Shown: piece after piece, positions 22,826 through 33,533 of the stretch
How the letters are laid out: each line of letters begins with the position of its first letter
Numbering within the stretch: position 1 is the stretch's first letter
NCBI GenBank assembly: GCA_004194705.1
Contig: SADC01000453.1
Location: forward strand, 16,778-80,777
Length of the DNA stretch: 64,000 nucleotides
Reading direction: 5' to 3'
Origin: Ditylenchus dipsaci
Lineage: Eukaryota; Nematoda; Chromadorea; Rhabditida; Anguinidae
Program-made: the position numbers and the translations under genes
Notes under the pieces: model-generated
The model's database searches: none
Seen by the model: only the letters and a program-made list of their open reading frames with translations
Told to the model about the DNA's origin: nothing

Positions 22826-22966
22826 AGGGACAGGACTGATTCGCCGTCATGGTGTTCGCTTAGCTATTAAAAAAAATTTACCTGATATCATGACAGCTGT
22901 AAAACGATTTTAAGCTAGACACCAAAAAACGGCAAATACCGTGACGGCGAACCAGCCTGTTTTATA
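22826..22966. repeat. Short inverted repeat just upstream of the acetyltransferase gene
   Basis: GGACAGGACTGATTCGCCGTCA faces GTGACGGCGAACCAGCCTGTTT, 141 bp end to end. It ends 14 bp before the ATG at 22980, so the gene's 5' leader must start inside it or be supplied by trans-splicing. Confidence 0.65.
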
Positions 22967-22970
22967 AAAT

Positions 22971-22979
22971 TATATTTAG
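22971..22979 (+). promoter_or_regulatory. Acceptor-like site abutting the start codon
   Basis: TATATTTAG is followed at once by ATG. It could be a spliced-leader acceptor or the end of a 5' intron. The ATG is then the first codon of the mature message. Confidence 0.4.
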
Positions 22980-23528
22980 ATGAACTTTTCTACTCTATAT
23001 TTATTTTCTATTATTTTCGCGATATTTCCACATGGTGCAGCAAATGACTGTGAAATACGAGAATTTTTACAAGAAAATATAGAAGAAATAAATAAAGGGA
23101 TTAAAGAAATTTTCGGGAGTTCAATATTTAAAAGCGGTTATAAAGGTTTTGGATGCTATGAGCGAACCCGGATGGTTGGATTTATAGTCTACCAGCAAAA
23201 AGACGTAGAGTTTTTCTTGTGCTATTTTTATACGCATAAAGATAAGATTAACCAGGGTGTTGGACGAAAAATAATGGAACATTTCTTAAAAGATGTTGAT
23301 AAGAATAGAAATGGACAAGAAGTAATAATAGAATTAGAAGTAAACACCATAGACAATAAAACAGCTTATGAACTTTACAAAAGATGTGGCTTCTTTAATA
23401 TTCCAGGATATGTTCTTCAGTTAAAAAATTGCGTAGGAATGATGAAATTGTTCAAAGAGTCTGATCCTGTAGTAACAGGTTCACATTGTTCTCGTCGAGC
23501 AAGTACTTCAGGAACTCCTAAGAAATGA
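22980..23528 (+). CDS. Secreted GNAT-family N-acetyltransferase
   Basis: Single-exon 182-residue protein. Residues 1-21 (MNFSTLYLFSIIFAIFPHGAA) are a signal peptide with cleavage likely before NDC. The rest reads as a GNAT fold: alpha-1 at about 24-45, strands 2-4 at about 57-84 ending in CYFYTH, the acetyl-CoA pyrophosphate loop NQGVGRK (91-97) followed by a helix, strand 5 at 114-121, and motif B ELYKRCGF (131-138) with strand IPGYVLQL. GNAT enzymes move acetyl from acetyl-CoA to amines; the substrate here is unknown. A short Ser/Thr-rich tail follows from about 161. A signal peptide on a GNAT is unusual, since acetyl-CoA is scarce outside the cell. Endoplasmic-reticulum or effector-like roles are possible. 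Start choice: the ATG directly follows TATATTTAG, an acceptor-like site. There is no intron, unlike the other genes here. Broken relatives lie at 33.5-34.5 kb. Confidence 0.85.
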   Translation: MNFSTLYLFSIIFAIFPHGAANDCEIREFLQENIEEINKGIKEIFGSSIFKSGYKGFGCYERTRMVGFIVYQQKDVEFFLCYFYTHKDKINQGVGRKIMEHFLKDVDKNRNGQEVIIELEVNTIDNKTAYELYKRCGFFNIPGYVLQLKNCVGMMKLFKESDPVVTGSHCSRRASTSGTPKK

Positions 23529-23894
23529 AAAATTTCAATTCAAAAAATCAAAATGTGTTCAGTTTTGTTCTTTAATTTGTGATTCATAAAAAAATTAGTG
23601 CACCGCAATTTGCGATGTTTTTTCATGATATTAACAAGCTAGATTTGCTGAAAAATTTGTAGATATGCGTCCACACTCAGATCTACACTCGACCAGGTGT
23701 GTGCTTGAGTGTCAACCGAGTGCTGATTCATCCATTTCTCTCTAACATTTTTAATCGATATTTCTAATTAGCTGAAACATTGCAGGATTCGGCTAGCCTT
23801 TCATAACACTAGAGCATCCAAACTCGTGCCTTTTTATGAGAAATGTTCATGCTGACTCACCTGAGGTCTTTTTTTATTACCGTGGTGGCTATGT

Positions 23895-24135
23895 GATATT
23901 CTACTATGTTTTCCCGACTGGAGCTTTGCAAAAACACTCTTTATGCATTTTATGATAAAGAGTCTTGCTCGGAATTATGTCTAAGGTAAGTGAGTGCACG
24001 CATCTCAAACCTACCAAGCCCTCTGCGCCTCATTAGGGGGAGCAGGGTTCTTGGGGCTTGGAGTTGAGGTGGGCACACCCACATACCTTAGACACAAATC
24101 ACTCGAAAGTGACCCTGGATGCATAAAAGTATTTG
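23895..24135. repeat. GC-hairpin foldback repeat, copy F
   Basis: GCTCGGAATTATGTCTAAGG, then GTAAGTGAGTGCACGCATC, a decayed hairpin (CCCTCTGCGCCTC..GGGGGAGCAGGG), then GAGGTGGGCACACCCACATACC and AAATCACTCGAAAGTGACCC. Same orientation as copies A and D. Confidence 0.7.
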
Positions 24136-24470
24136 CATTTAAAATTTATCAGGTTGTTCAAAAACTACTGTCCGATTTTTGCTCTTTATATTTCTCTGGG
24201 TTTCCATCTACGGCCATCTATTTTCTCTAATCTTTTTAGGAAAACATCATGGTAAATATATAAATATAAATCTACTAATTAAAGCCCATGGGCTTATATT
24301 TTTCAACCCTCCCAGTCACGTGGGCTTATATTAGAAGGGGGGCTTATATTTTTCAACCTTACATATTTTTCAAACTTTTTTATTTTTGGGGTCAAATTCA
24401 TCAAAATAAATTTTTTTCCAAATTTTTTTCTTTTGTCACTTTTTCAGTGATATTCACTGTTTTATATTTC
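24136..24470. repeat. Solitary mariner-like end and CCGTA-family fragment
   Basis: AGGTTGTTCAAAAACTACTG near 24150 resembles the mariner-like end at 19966. GCCCATGGGCTTATATTTTTCA near 24283 and GGGGGGCTTATATTTTTCAAC near 24335 resemble the inner part of CCGTA-family MITEs. No complete element is present. Confidence 0.45.
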
Positions 24471-24474
24471 CGTT

Positions 24475-25250
24475 ACAAATTCACGCTGTGAACTGATTTA
24501 CTTTCACGATGATCCCGCAAATGTGGCTCTGGTCCATTGTGTCTCAGGAATTATTAACAACTCAAATCAATCGGCTGACTTATAGGCAATAAGAGATGTT
24601 ATCAGAAATTGAGATCGAAAAAGCCATTGAAGAATAGAAGGCAGAAGCTATTGCGGAAATTCTTCGAGATCGATTTATGCTTTATAATATTTCTTGTTTG
24701 GTTGTATAAAGACTGTTTCAAATGACAATGTCCGATGTATGAAACGGGTGCCAACTAAGTGAAGTTATGCCAGCAAAAAAAACCGAGAGAGGCACAAATA
24801 TGACGCTGATACTAAGCTGGGAGCCATTATTATCAAGAGGTGAATCATGGAATGAAAAAAACGATTGATGGATCCCGGTCGGGAAGTGCTGAATCTAGAG
24901 CATGAAGTTTAACTTGCGAAGCGAATCGGGGAACAAACTACAAAAAACTATGCTGAAGTGGTCGCTGAATTTATCGTTATATGATATGTCAGTAAGTTGG
25001 GTCATTAGGTTCTACATCTCCTTTCCGATAAGAACAAGTCCAACAGGAAGGCAATTGCTCAAATGCTTCTCAACCGCTACAATCCTTCAGAGGTTCTTTA
25101 TAAGGTTTAGGTTAACGCTGGGCAACTCAAGGAGCCCAATTTACTGCTTTTGAAACCATTCCATCATAAGAACAAAGTAAGGGTCACTGCGTCGATGGCT
25201 CTTGCTGACATTAATTCGCGCATAGCCTTGTTGATAAATTACTTTTTGTG
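24475..25250 (+). pseudogene. Coding relic of unknown family, several in-frame stops
   Basis: From about 24722 to 25240 one frame is protein-like but broken by TGA, TAA and TAG codons, all in frame. Examples between stops are RCMKRVPTK, HKYDADTKLGAIIIKR, GEQTTKNYAEVVAEFIVI, SDKNKSNRKAIAQMLLNRYN and KVRVTASMALADINSR. Upstream (24597-24710) another frame continues with IEKAIEE and EAIAEILRDRFMLYN, so at least one frameshift lies between. Several stops fit a C-to-T change (CGA, CAA or CAG). No intron borders are seen, so a processed pseudogene is possible. The VRVTASMALADI phrase recalls a HEAT-repeat helix, but I do not assign a family. Confidence 0.6.
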
Positions 25251-25704
25251 GGGGAAATGATTGTGACAGCATGATTGTGACACCAAACTGGGAGTAGAGA
25301 CTTTCTGATGCTCTTGTCTTTTTAGTTTAATTTTAGTTTGAACAAAGTGAAGCTCAAGCTTGCCAAGTGACGAAAACGCTCTCCACACCATCACTGAGCC
25401 ATCACCTAAATTGCGCTTCGAAAAATATTAAGGTTTTTTGCTTAGGTTTAGCCAATACGAGGGGAAATCCATCCGGCCTATCAAGATCAAACTCTTTTAC
25501 GATAGCTGGTGTCTGGCATCAATTTGCCCTTTTCCATATTCTGTAAGTGCTGGCCCGCCTGGGATCTTCTAAAAACTAGTGAGTGATGAAGAAAACATCG
25601 TAAAAATATAAAATAACATTTGAAATGATGATGAGTTGTGAAATCACCTGAAAAAGACAAAGAAAAACATTTTGCAAGGCTGTAGGTGAAAACACCTGTC
25701 AAAA

Positions 25705-26095
25705 TGTGTAAAACTCCCGTCAAAATATGTAAACCTCCCGTAAAATTTTTATAACTTCTTGTTCTCGGTGTTCACTTTCAAAATTTTTTTATTTTTCTGC
25801 ATCAGCATGTAGCCCTGGATCTTAAGTTTCTAATAAGCTATCAACTGGCTGCGTACAATATTCAAAAGTATAAGAAACAATTCATTTTGAAAAAGTAGAT
25901 GCAGTTTTAAAAAATATAATTTTTCTCCCATTTTTTCATATTGTATTCAGCCAGTTGACGGCTCATTGGAAACTAGAGATTCATGGCTACATGCTGGTGC
26001 AAAAAAAATGAAAAAATTTATAAGTGAATACCGAGAAAAGAAGTTTTGAAAATTTGACGGGAGATTTACACATTTGAGGGGTGTTTTCAATTTTA
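25705..26095. repeat. Inverted-repeat element, 390 bp
   Basis: The left arm CCTCCCGTAAAATTTTTATA and AGCATGTAGCCCTGGATCTT face the right arm ATTCATGGCTACATGCT and TTGACGGGAGATTTACACAT. The centre pairs CAACTGGCTG with CAGCCAGTTG. Short direct repeats GTAAAACTCCCGTCAAAATATG lie just outside the left arm. Confidence 0.65.
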
Positions 26096-26413
26096 ACCAT
26101 TTTGCAACAACATATTTTCAACAATTGATTCATACTTATTAAAAAAATCAAGTTAAATGCATTATATTTGTTTGAAGAGATGTGTTATTTTGAATAGAAA
26201 AATAATAGAAATAAAATAAAATAGATCAAAAATTCTTTGAAAAAAATTCTTAAAACCCCAAAAGTGGGGTGCGTCCATAATTTTGCAACATACTGTATAT
26301 TTCTCATACATCAAAATTGATCCCATTTTTCAACTTGGAGCTGCGTGTCTTTTTTAATTTCTGTGCTAAGGGTACACCAGAGTCTATAATGATAAAGCCA
26401 CTTCAGTTTCTTC

Positions 26414-26836
26414 TAGGGTTGGGTAATTAGCCGGGTAAAATCTTTTTGGGTAAAATCTCGGGTATTTACCCAGGTATTTACCCTGTATTTACCCCAAAGG
26501 CGGGTAAAATCTTTTTATTTCCATAACCAACTTTTATTCGAGAAATCATAACAAATCAATCAAATTCATGCATAAACAATTCAAAATCATCGTTAACAGT
26601 GTTAGTTTCCTCGATTTCTTGAATTTCGCTATTGTCATCCTCTTCCGGCTTCTGAATTCGCGTTGAGACAAATCAAATTAAAACAAAAATTTTGTAAAAT
26701 ATAGTATTTTCGCAAAATCCTTAGTAAAGATTTCACCCGATTTCTATACTACGGGTAAAATCTCTAGGTATTCACCGGTTAATACCGGGTATTTACCCGG
26801 GTAAATACCTCGGTATTTACCCATTGTCCAATCCTA
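26414..26836. mobile_element. hAT-like palindrome with GGGTAAATACC steps
   Basis: The ends are TAGGGTTGGGTAATTAG and TTACCCATTGTCCAATCCTA. Both arms are dense in GGGTAAAATCT and GGTATTTACCC, so the arms also pair internally. TAGGGTTG ends suit hAT. The flanking 8-mers GTTTCTTC and GTTTTTTT are only partly alike, so the duplication is decayed or absent. Confidence 0.65.
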
Positions 26837-26839
26837 GTT

Positions 26840-28840
26840 TTTTTTAGTAATTATGGTCTGTGAAACATGCATGCAGCAGTAAATATTATAAGCAATCACA
26901 ATCAAAAATGGAAAGGATGATCATTTCGTGAAATGACCACTTACTATCTAATTTGATGCATGCTGCATGCTTATGAGAGATCGATCAACACAGGCTTCCT
27001 GGACTATTTAATCGAACTTGGCGATTTACGTTTATGATTGCATTCTTTTAAATAAATAGAACATTAAGCATAATAAATTGGTGTAAGAATTATTAAATAA
27101 TTTATTGTAACAAATGTTTGAAATTACTCTCTTTCGGCGCTCAAATTATTTTTGAGTACAACTTTTTTTGCTTGTGGATCCTAACTGAAACTTTTTAAGA
27201 CTATGGCTACGATCTACAAATTTTTTGAAAATTGGAAAATTTTCAAAGTAAGACAGAAAACCACTCTATCTCACCTAAAATCATGTGCTGAACATAGTTT
27301 GTCAAATTTTTGATTTATCGCTAACGATTGATTTTGATAAATCAAGAATTAGCAATAACTCGTGCTTTTACCACTGTCAAACCATTTTCAGCATGCTCGA
27401 ATCAGTGCAGAAAAATTGTTTTGTAACCCGAAAACGTAAAAAAATTTTTTGATCCAAGTGGTCGACCACTGAGTTTGCTACCGAAATTCAGGAGTCGATT
27501 TGACCTATTAAAATTTTTTTATTCATACTTATCTTAGCCGATTACGTATTTGTAGCCTGATTACTGAGGTCGCGGCACAGAAAAATTGACTTAAATCGAC
27601 TTTTCATGTAAAAATTATTTCACGGAAAATTTTCCACTTTGCACGGAAAATTTACCTCGATTCATGGTCTTGGGTTTTTCTCGGGGTGATTTCAGCAGTT
27701 GGGATGGTATGAGGTAATTCACGGATGGCCTAAAAAATCTGAGATGGTTCAGGATGGTTCAGACACAATCTAAAAAATTTCGAAAAAAACTTAAAAATCT
27801 GTTTGAAAAAAGTTTCATTTTGGGGAAATGTCTACACCTCTAATTGGGACCACTGAGGTTCGATGAAGTAACTACTGAGGGTGTAACGCTTATGAGTATC
27901 ACTGAAAAGAATTTCACCAGAACAAAACCATACAAAGCTTTTGTGCCTTTAGCAATAAAAAATTTTTGTAGCAAATGTGCGCCCTGAAACCCGCCCTGAA
28001 GCACAATTGTCAGCTCTAGTACTGGATGTATTAAGAAATTTATACATTTTGAAAGGCCATATGTTTTTTCTAGGATGAATTCCGAAACTCGATAAACGTC
28101 AATCAACTCAGAAAAAATACATTTTTTCGGCATATCTCACGTGGAAAAAAAATATCCGACTAAATTTTGAAAATGCAAAAAATGCATTGAAAAATTGAGT
28201 GCGGCGGTGCGGATTTGCACTTTCTCACTCCCGCGACGAGGAGGCAAATTCTCATTGGGTACAGTCGAGTGCCACACTGCGGTGGTGCCGCTCTTGGTGC
28301 GGATCCAGTGTGTACCCAATGAGCTCTGCACCCTCAGATCTGCACCCTCACCCCCTCATTGGGTGAGCACCTTAAAAGAACAATAAAATTTTCAGAAAAA
28401 GAATATACTCATGGATGTTTTGTTAAAAAAACCCACGCTCAAATAGTTCTTCGCCCGAAAGGTCCGACTTTTGGAGTTGCTCCCTTTCTTCGCTGTTCAG
28501 ACAATGCGGTTTTAAGCAACCACCACAGATGGAAGGCTTGTAATTGACATTATTGCACTAAATTATTATGTTAAAACAGTTTCCATCAGATTAAGTTTGG
28601 ATGAGTTTTTCATTTTACATGAAAGCAGTGCCAATCATCTTCTCGTGGGTCGTGGCTTTTTTTTAGGTTTTGTGCTCATGATCGGAGTTATTTGCTCGCG
28701 AAGCTGTTTCACTGGCAGAAACTAGTGACTCAGAGTTGTCGGCCATTTAGCTGAAACTATTCTTAAAAATCTTAACATTAGAAGAAAATGTTAAAAATTG
28801 CTTTGACAAATTTTATCGAAAGTTTGTAAATCATGATAAA
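26840..28840. other. No gene recognised
   Basis: A GC-richer block at 28195-28375 holds repeated GGTGCGGAT..TGCACCCTC and ATTGGGTACA..TGTACCCAATG steps that can fold. The rest is AT-rich without exons I could support. ACCTCGATTCATGG/AAAATTTACC words near 27640 repeat locally. Confidence 0.4.
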
Positions 28841-28845
28841 AATAC

Positions 28846-29617
28846 AGAGTGTTTTTTAATTAAAATTGTTTTGGTCTGTAAAATTTTTTCACCAAGAAAC
28901 ATTTAGCAACACTAATGCTTGCTAGAAAGCCCTGAAGGTACGATTGAAGACATATTTCTCGGTTTTCACAAAAGTTTTAATTTCGGTTGTGAAAAAATCA
29001 ATTGTAAAGTTGTGTCATTTTCTGACAAGTTTACAGCAATTTTCATTATTTCAGCCGATAAAATTTTCAATTTAATTTCTAGTGATGCAAAAAGATTTGA
29101 TGTTATGATGTTAGTTTTGATGTTATGTTCTAGCGCAGTTCAAAAGCTGCAAAAGCCGACTAACAGAAAAAACTTTCAATGTAAGAATGTTTACTTATGG
29201 TTATTTAAAAAAACGAAAAATGACTAAAATTCAGGTTTTCTTCAATTTTTCCAATTTGCTCATTTTTTGAAAAAACAAAGTTTTTTCAAAAGACAATATC
29301 TTCACAACCATACACCCAAAAAAAATCTGTAAGATAGATTTAGTAGTCCTGAATCTGTGCTACAACATGAAACTAAGATATTTCAAGAACACTTGAGCAT
29401 GAATAGAAATTTGAATCAAAATGATTGACAACTTGTCAAAAAATGACACAATTTTTTAATTGATTTTTTCACAACCGAAATCAAAATTTTTGTAAAACCC
29501 GAAAAAACGTCTTCAGTCGCACATTCGGGGCTCTCAAAATAGCATAAGTGTTGTTGAATGTATCTTGGTGAAAAAAATTTTACAGACTAAAACAATATTA
29601 ATTAAAAAAAACCCTAT
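28846..29617. repeat. 770-bp inverted-repeat element
   Basis: AAAATTGTTTTGGTCTGTAAAA faces TTTTACAGACTAAAACAATAT, and TTTCGGTTGTGAAAAAATCAAT faces ATTGATTTTTTCACAACCG. Near the centre are TTCTAGCGCAGTTCAAAAGC and GTGCTACAACATGAAAC, the two halves of a motif also seen at 44.1, 45.7 and 61.4 kb. Confidence 0.7.
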
Positions 29618-29975
29618 ACATTCAAGATGTAAAAAAGGCTATAACTGAAATGCGCCTTCGAAAGTCTGAAAATTCGCTGATTTTCACCAGCAAATTTCAT
29701 ATTCAAATTGTTTGTTATTATTTTGTCAAATCGTTTGCGTTTATTTAGCAATTAACTATCTAATTTTCTGAATAACAACACAAAGTGCTGGTGATAATTA
29801 GTGAATTTGAAGCAATTTACTTTGAACCATAAAAATATAAGAAAATGAAAGGCGCTTATTCAAATATGCATTTCTGCAACAAAGTCATTCAGCGCCGAGA
29901 AGCTCTCAGTCTAAAATAAAGCACACACATTGTATATAATAGGTTATACAAGGCGGCACATGAATTTTCATTATA

Positions 29976-30360
29976 CAGTCGAACCTTGCTAATCCGGCAC
30001 ATCGCTTATCCGGCACCCTCATTTACCTGGATTTCTAGTCCAGTTTGGTTGGCGGACAAAAAACCCACAAAGTTAAAACCGGCACCTTAAGCACGGTCCC
30101 ATCCAAATAAATTACTCTCCTTGAACTGGCACCAAAATATTTTGCAACATTTTTTTAAATTCCCGCCAATTTTTAAATATTTTTTTCAATTTCAGTCGAT
30201 CTTTTGCTTGCCATTCTCAGTTGCAACTTGCAATGACAAATTAAAAAAGAACGACTTGAATGTTGCGCCACTCAGATCAGTATTATATCATCGTCGAGTT
30301 GTAATTGTTGTGTGAAAATAAATCTATATCGTTAACTTCATTCATTTCGTGTTCCGTACA
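29976..30360. mobile_element. Left end of a Tigger/pogo-like element
   Basis: TA followed by CAGTCGAACCTTGCTAATCC and CGGCACATCGCTTATCCGGC, the usual style of Tigger/pogo termini that end in CAGT and target TA. No matching right end was found within 1 kb, so it is a truncated or solo end. Confidence 0.5.
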
Positions 30361-30423
30361 GACAGCCAAAGTCTAGCAAGCACGAAATCAATAGAGTTGT
30401 GGTTGCAATTTGACTAATACTAT

Positions 30424-30650
30424 CATGAGGGCTAAAGAGTTGATTTTTTTGTCAATTATCATTGAAGACGGAGTCCTCCCTCTCTCAACCTTAATCTTCT
30501 TGGCCGTAATAATTTTCAACCCCATAGGCTAACCAGAAAATGCTCTTTCACATAGCGTAAATCGCTTCATAGGGCTCTTGATACAAATGTGCGCAGTCAA
30601 TGTGTTTGTTCACACAGGCTTCATCCTTTTACTCACCTGACTAACATTTG
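30424..30650 (+). pseudogene. Broken hydrophobic membrane-protein frame
   Basis: From ATG at 30424 the frame reads RAKELIFLSIIIEDG, then hydrophobic LIFLAVIIFN, a TAA, and continues (PENALSHSVNRFIGLLIQM) into HTGFILLLT, a TGA and on into a repeat. Two or three membrane segments would be predicted. Both stops are in frame. Family not recognised; it may be a decayed chemoreceptor-like gene, which is a guess. Confidence 0.25.
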
Positions 30651-31087
30651 AAGTCGACCATCGTTATAACGGACAGTAAGCATTCTGAATATAACTCTTT
30701 TAAAAAAGGTTCTTCATGCAACAGCCCTAGTTATAAAGACCCAGATTAAATCGGCTCTTTCAAGGGCATGTTCACTGCCAACGGGAACATTTGGAAAGGC
30801 AGACCCCAGTAAAATTTAAACTAGAAATGATATGTCGCATTTCAGTATAAGTCAAGGAGAAAAATTCCTTCTGATCGAAATCACACTTACAGCCGACTTT
30901 CTCAGATTGCTCACTGAGCTACAGTTCTGTCTTATTCCTTATGACAGAATCATTCTCAACAAATTTGAATTTCAAAACAAAATTTGAATTGGCACGGTAT
31001 TCCTTGGCGGCGAGCTCGTCCGCTCGTTATAATATAAGTCCCATTTTGGCTGATCTCCCAAAGCTCATTATAATGAGCGTCGACTGT
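30651..31087. mobile_element. Tigger/pogo-like MITE
   Basis: AGTCGACCATCGTTATAACG at the left and CATTATAATGAGCGTCGACT at the right are imperfect inverse copies, a layout typical of short Tigger-like MITEs. The interior is unassigned. Confidence 0.4.
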
Positions 31088-31875
31088 ATGCTATACACAT
31101 ACTTGAAGGGGTATCACCGTGAATGAAGGTGGTGAGCATCAATTTTTTAAAATTATTTAGTTGCTTACTCATTTTGGATGAAATCTGATATTGGTAAACT
31201 TGGACTACCTTTTCAAAATTAGGCAAGAGAACGCATTTAAAAAACATTTTCAGAAATAGAAGCCTTGCTAGTCTTCGCCTTCAATTCGTGTCACGCACGA
31301 GCATGATCCTTTCATGAAGAGCCTTGTCTGATTTCACCACATTCATACTTTTAACGTCATCATCAATGTGCTGAAAAACACGTGTTTTTTCAAACTAAAA
31401 TATTAAAAAATAGTGATCGGTTAATTGCTTTTATAGTGAGAAATCCATTTTTTCTTTCCAGATAAACAGCAAAAGATTCAGAACTTTTTTTATAATTTCA
31501 AGCTTTGAGTTTCTTTACCTTTCGCCCATTTTTTCTTTTAATGATTTTTCTGAGGAGGTTTTCTTATAGCATAAATATTTTGAAAATGAAAATTTAGAAT
31601 TGTTAAGTCAATTCGTTAATTAATAAAATGACTATGCATAAAATTCTACAACATTCTGTACAACTTCACGTTTCATGTGAATCCTGAAACAAAAGTGTTG
31701 AAGTGAAAAACTTAGACCAGAAACTAGACCTTTTTAATTACAGTTATTTGTTGGTTGTGATCAGTACACAAGACAATATTTAGCGTTTCATTCAATTTCA
31801 CTTCAAATAATATTTGAAATCATATTAAACAATATTCGGATTCCTATAGCATTATAGAGCCAATTCTAGCTCTAT

Positions 31876-32010
31876 TACCGTATTTCTTCTAACAGACGCC
31901 CCCCCCTCCCTTGTTTTTTGACTAGAACCTCCGAGTTAGAGCTATTTTTGATTTAAAATTTCAAGATTTTCGGGAAACCGAAAAATATATATCCCTGGGG
32001 ATTTAGAGTG
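31876..32010. mobile_element. CCGTA-family MITE, left part only
   Basis: TACCGTATTTCTTCTAACAG followed by CGCCCCCCCCT, TTTTGACTAGAACC and GTTAGAGCTATTTTTGATTT, the same order as the element at 44307. The right terminus is missing or too decayed to recognise. Confidence 0.6.
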
Positions 32011-32833
32011 CTACCCCAAATAAAACATGTGCCTTGGTTCCCACCTCACATCGTGTCAAGCCTCAACTACAAGTTCAAATTCAGTTTGAAATTATTAGTT
32101 TCGTGTCGAGACAAAACGATAACTTTTGATCCCAAATTAACATTTTTTAAATCGAAATTATTGATGTTTCATTTTAAACATATTACGTCATTGGAAAGTC
32201 AAACTTCAGCTTCATCTTCTTGTGTTTTAATTTCATCCATTGTACATTAAAACTTTGTGTATTCTGTTCCACATTTTTCAATTGTTTTTATGGTGGGGAC
32301 AATACAAATATGCAGAAGCAAGCAAAAAAAGTCCCAACAAACCACCAAAAAAAGGAAATTGAGAATTATAGTTGAACAATTAAATAAAACAAATTTCACC
32401 CGAAATACCGTTTTCGATCAAAATTTGGACAATGATTGTTTTCAACTAGATAAAAATTTTATTTTGGATGGCTAAAATTATTACGAATCAAAACCTTTAT
32501 GTAATAGAAATCCAAAATTTGCAAAAAATGTGAAAAAAAAAAATAAAAAAGCGTTGAAAATTCGAATAAATTTAGCAAAAATAAATAAAAACACAACGCC
32601 AATGTAGTTGACAGCATATATGGTTTTGACGCGAGGTTCTGATATGTTGGTGTTTTCGGAATCATTTTAAAGTCTCAAAAAGTGTTTTTTTTTGCATATT
32701 CAAACCATTTTTACGCTGAAAATGATTTTATAAAGTGATGAATGATAAATGATTTGGCAGAAAGTTTCAGAATTTGTTTGCGTAAAACTGATTTAAAACT
32801 GTGGGTAAATAGTTTTTGATACTTTAAAAAACA
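32011..32833. other. No gene recognised
   Basis: Very AT-rich with A and T runs. Frames of 68-80 codons occur on both strands but none has splice borders, a signal peptide or a recognisable family. Confidence 0.45.
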
Positions 32834-33300
32834 ATCGACGTTGATGACAATGGCGATTTTGGGTTTTTGCATTCGCGGTGACAGCTTTTTTGTTTGTCGA
32901 ATTTAGACTTTAGACAGCAGCCCAAGTGCTCGCTTCTGCTCCAAAGAGTATTTCTCTCTTAGCCAATTTCACATTTCCCATTTATTCCACACCTTTTGCG
33001 CCAACAATATCAAGGGTATTAGCCAAAAACCAGCATACTCCCACAGTGCAATAGATTGGGGTGAAAAAAATCAAGGGAACCGAAAAAGGTAGGCTTAGAG
33101 AAAAATACTCTCTGGCAGCCGCAGGCACTGAGGCTATTACGGTCGAGATTTTTTTGTCTGCATTTGAAATTTATTCAAAACGTAGAACCATCTACCAGTC
33201 AAGCCCAATGTTGCTTATTTGAAAAAGCATTTTTCGAAAATTTAGCTGTCCCCGTAAATTCGAAAACGCCGAATTGCAATTGTCATCAACGACGATAGTC
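32834..33300. repeat. Dispersed structured repeat, copy 2, inside an inverted repeat
   Basis: ATCGACGTTGATGACAATGG at the left faces AATTGTCATCAACGACGAT at the right. Within it, 32909-33135 is the second copy of the repeat at 11836-12068 (TTAGACAGCAGCCCAAGTGC, CAATAGATTGGGG, GGTAGGCTTAGAGAAAAATA). The CAAAGAGTATTTCTCTC and AGAAAAATACTCTCTGG blocks pair. Confidence 0.65.
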
Positions 33301-33533
33301 CTTCGAAAAAATTCCAAAAAAGACAACAGGGTGGACCAACGCATATTTTTGTGGGTTGGGCGCGAATGCATATAGAGCCCTAACTTTTTGCTCTTCTATA
33401 GTCCGCTCGTACTAGGATTTTGAAAAAAAAACACAGTGGTAAAAAACTGACTAAAGGTGATATTTTTACGCCGATAACTGTGAAACTTCTCATCATTTCC
33501 ATCCCAGTCTTTAATTATTTTAGGTCAAGAAAA

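Noticed and set aside
30424..30690. Nuclear copy of mitochondrial DNA
   Set aside because: The hydrophobic frame reads through a TGA as in mitochondrial code, but it also has TAA, and I could not match it to a mitochondrial protein.
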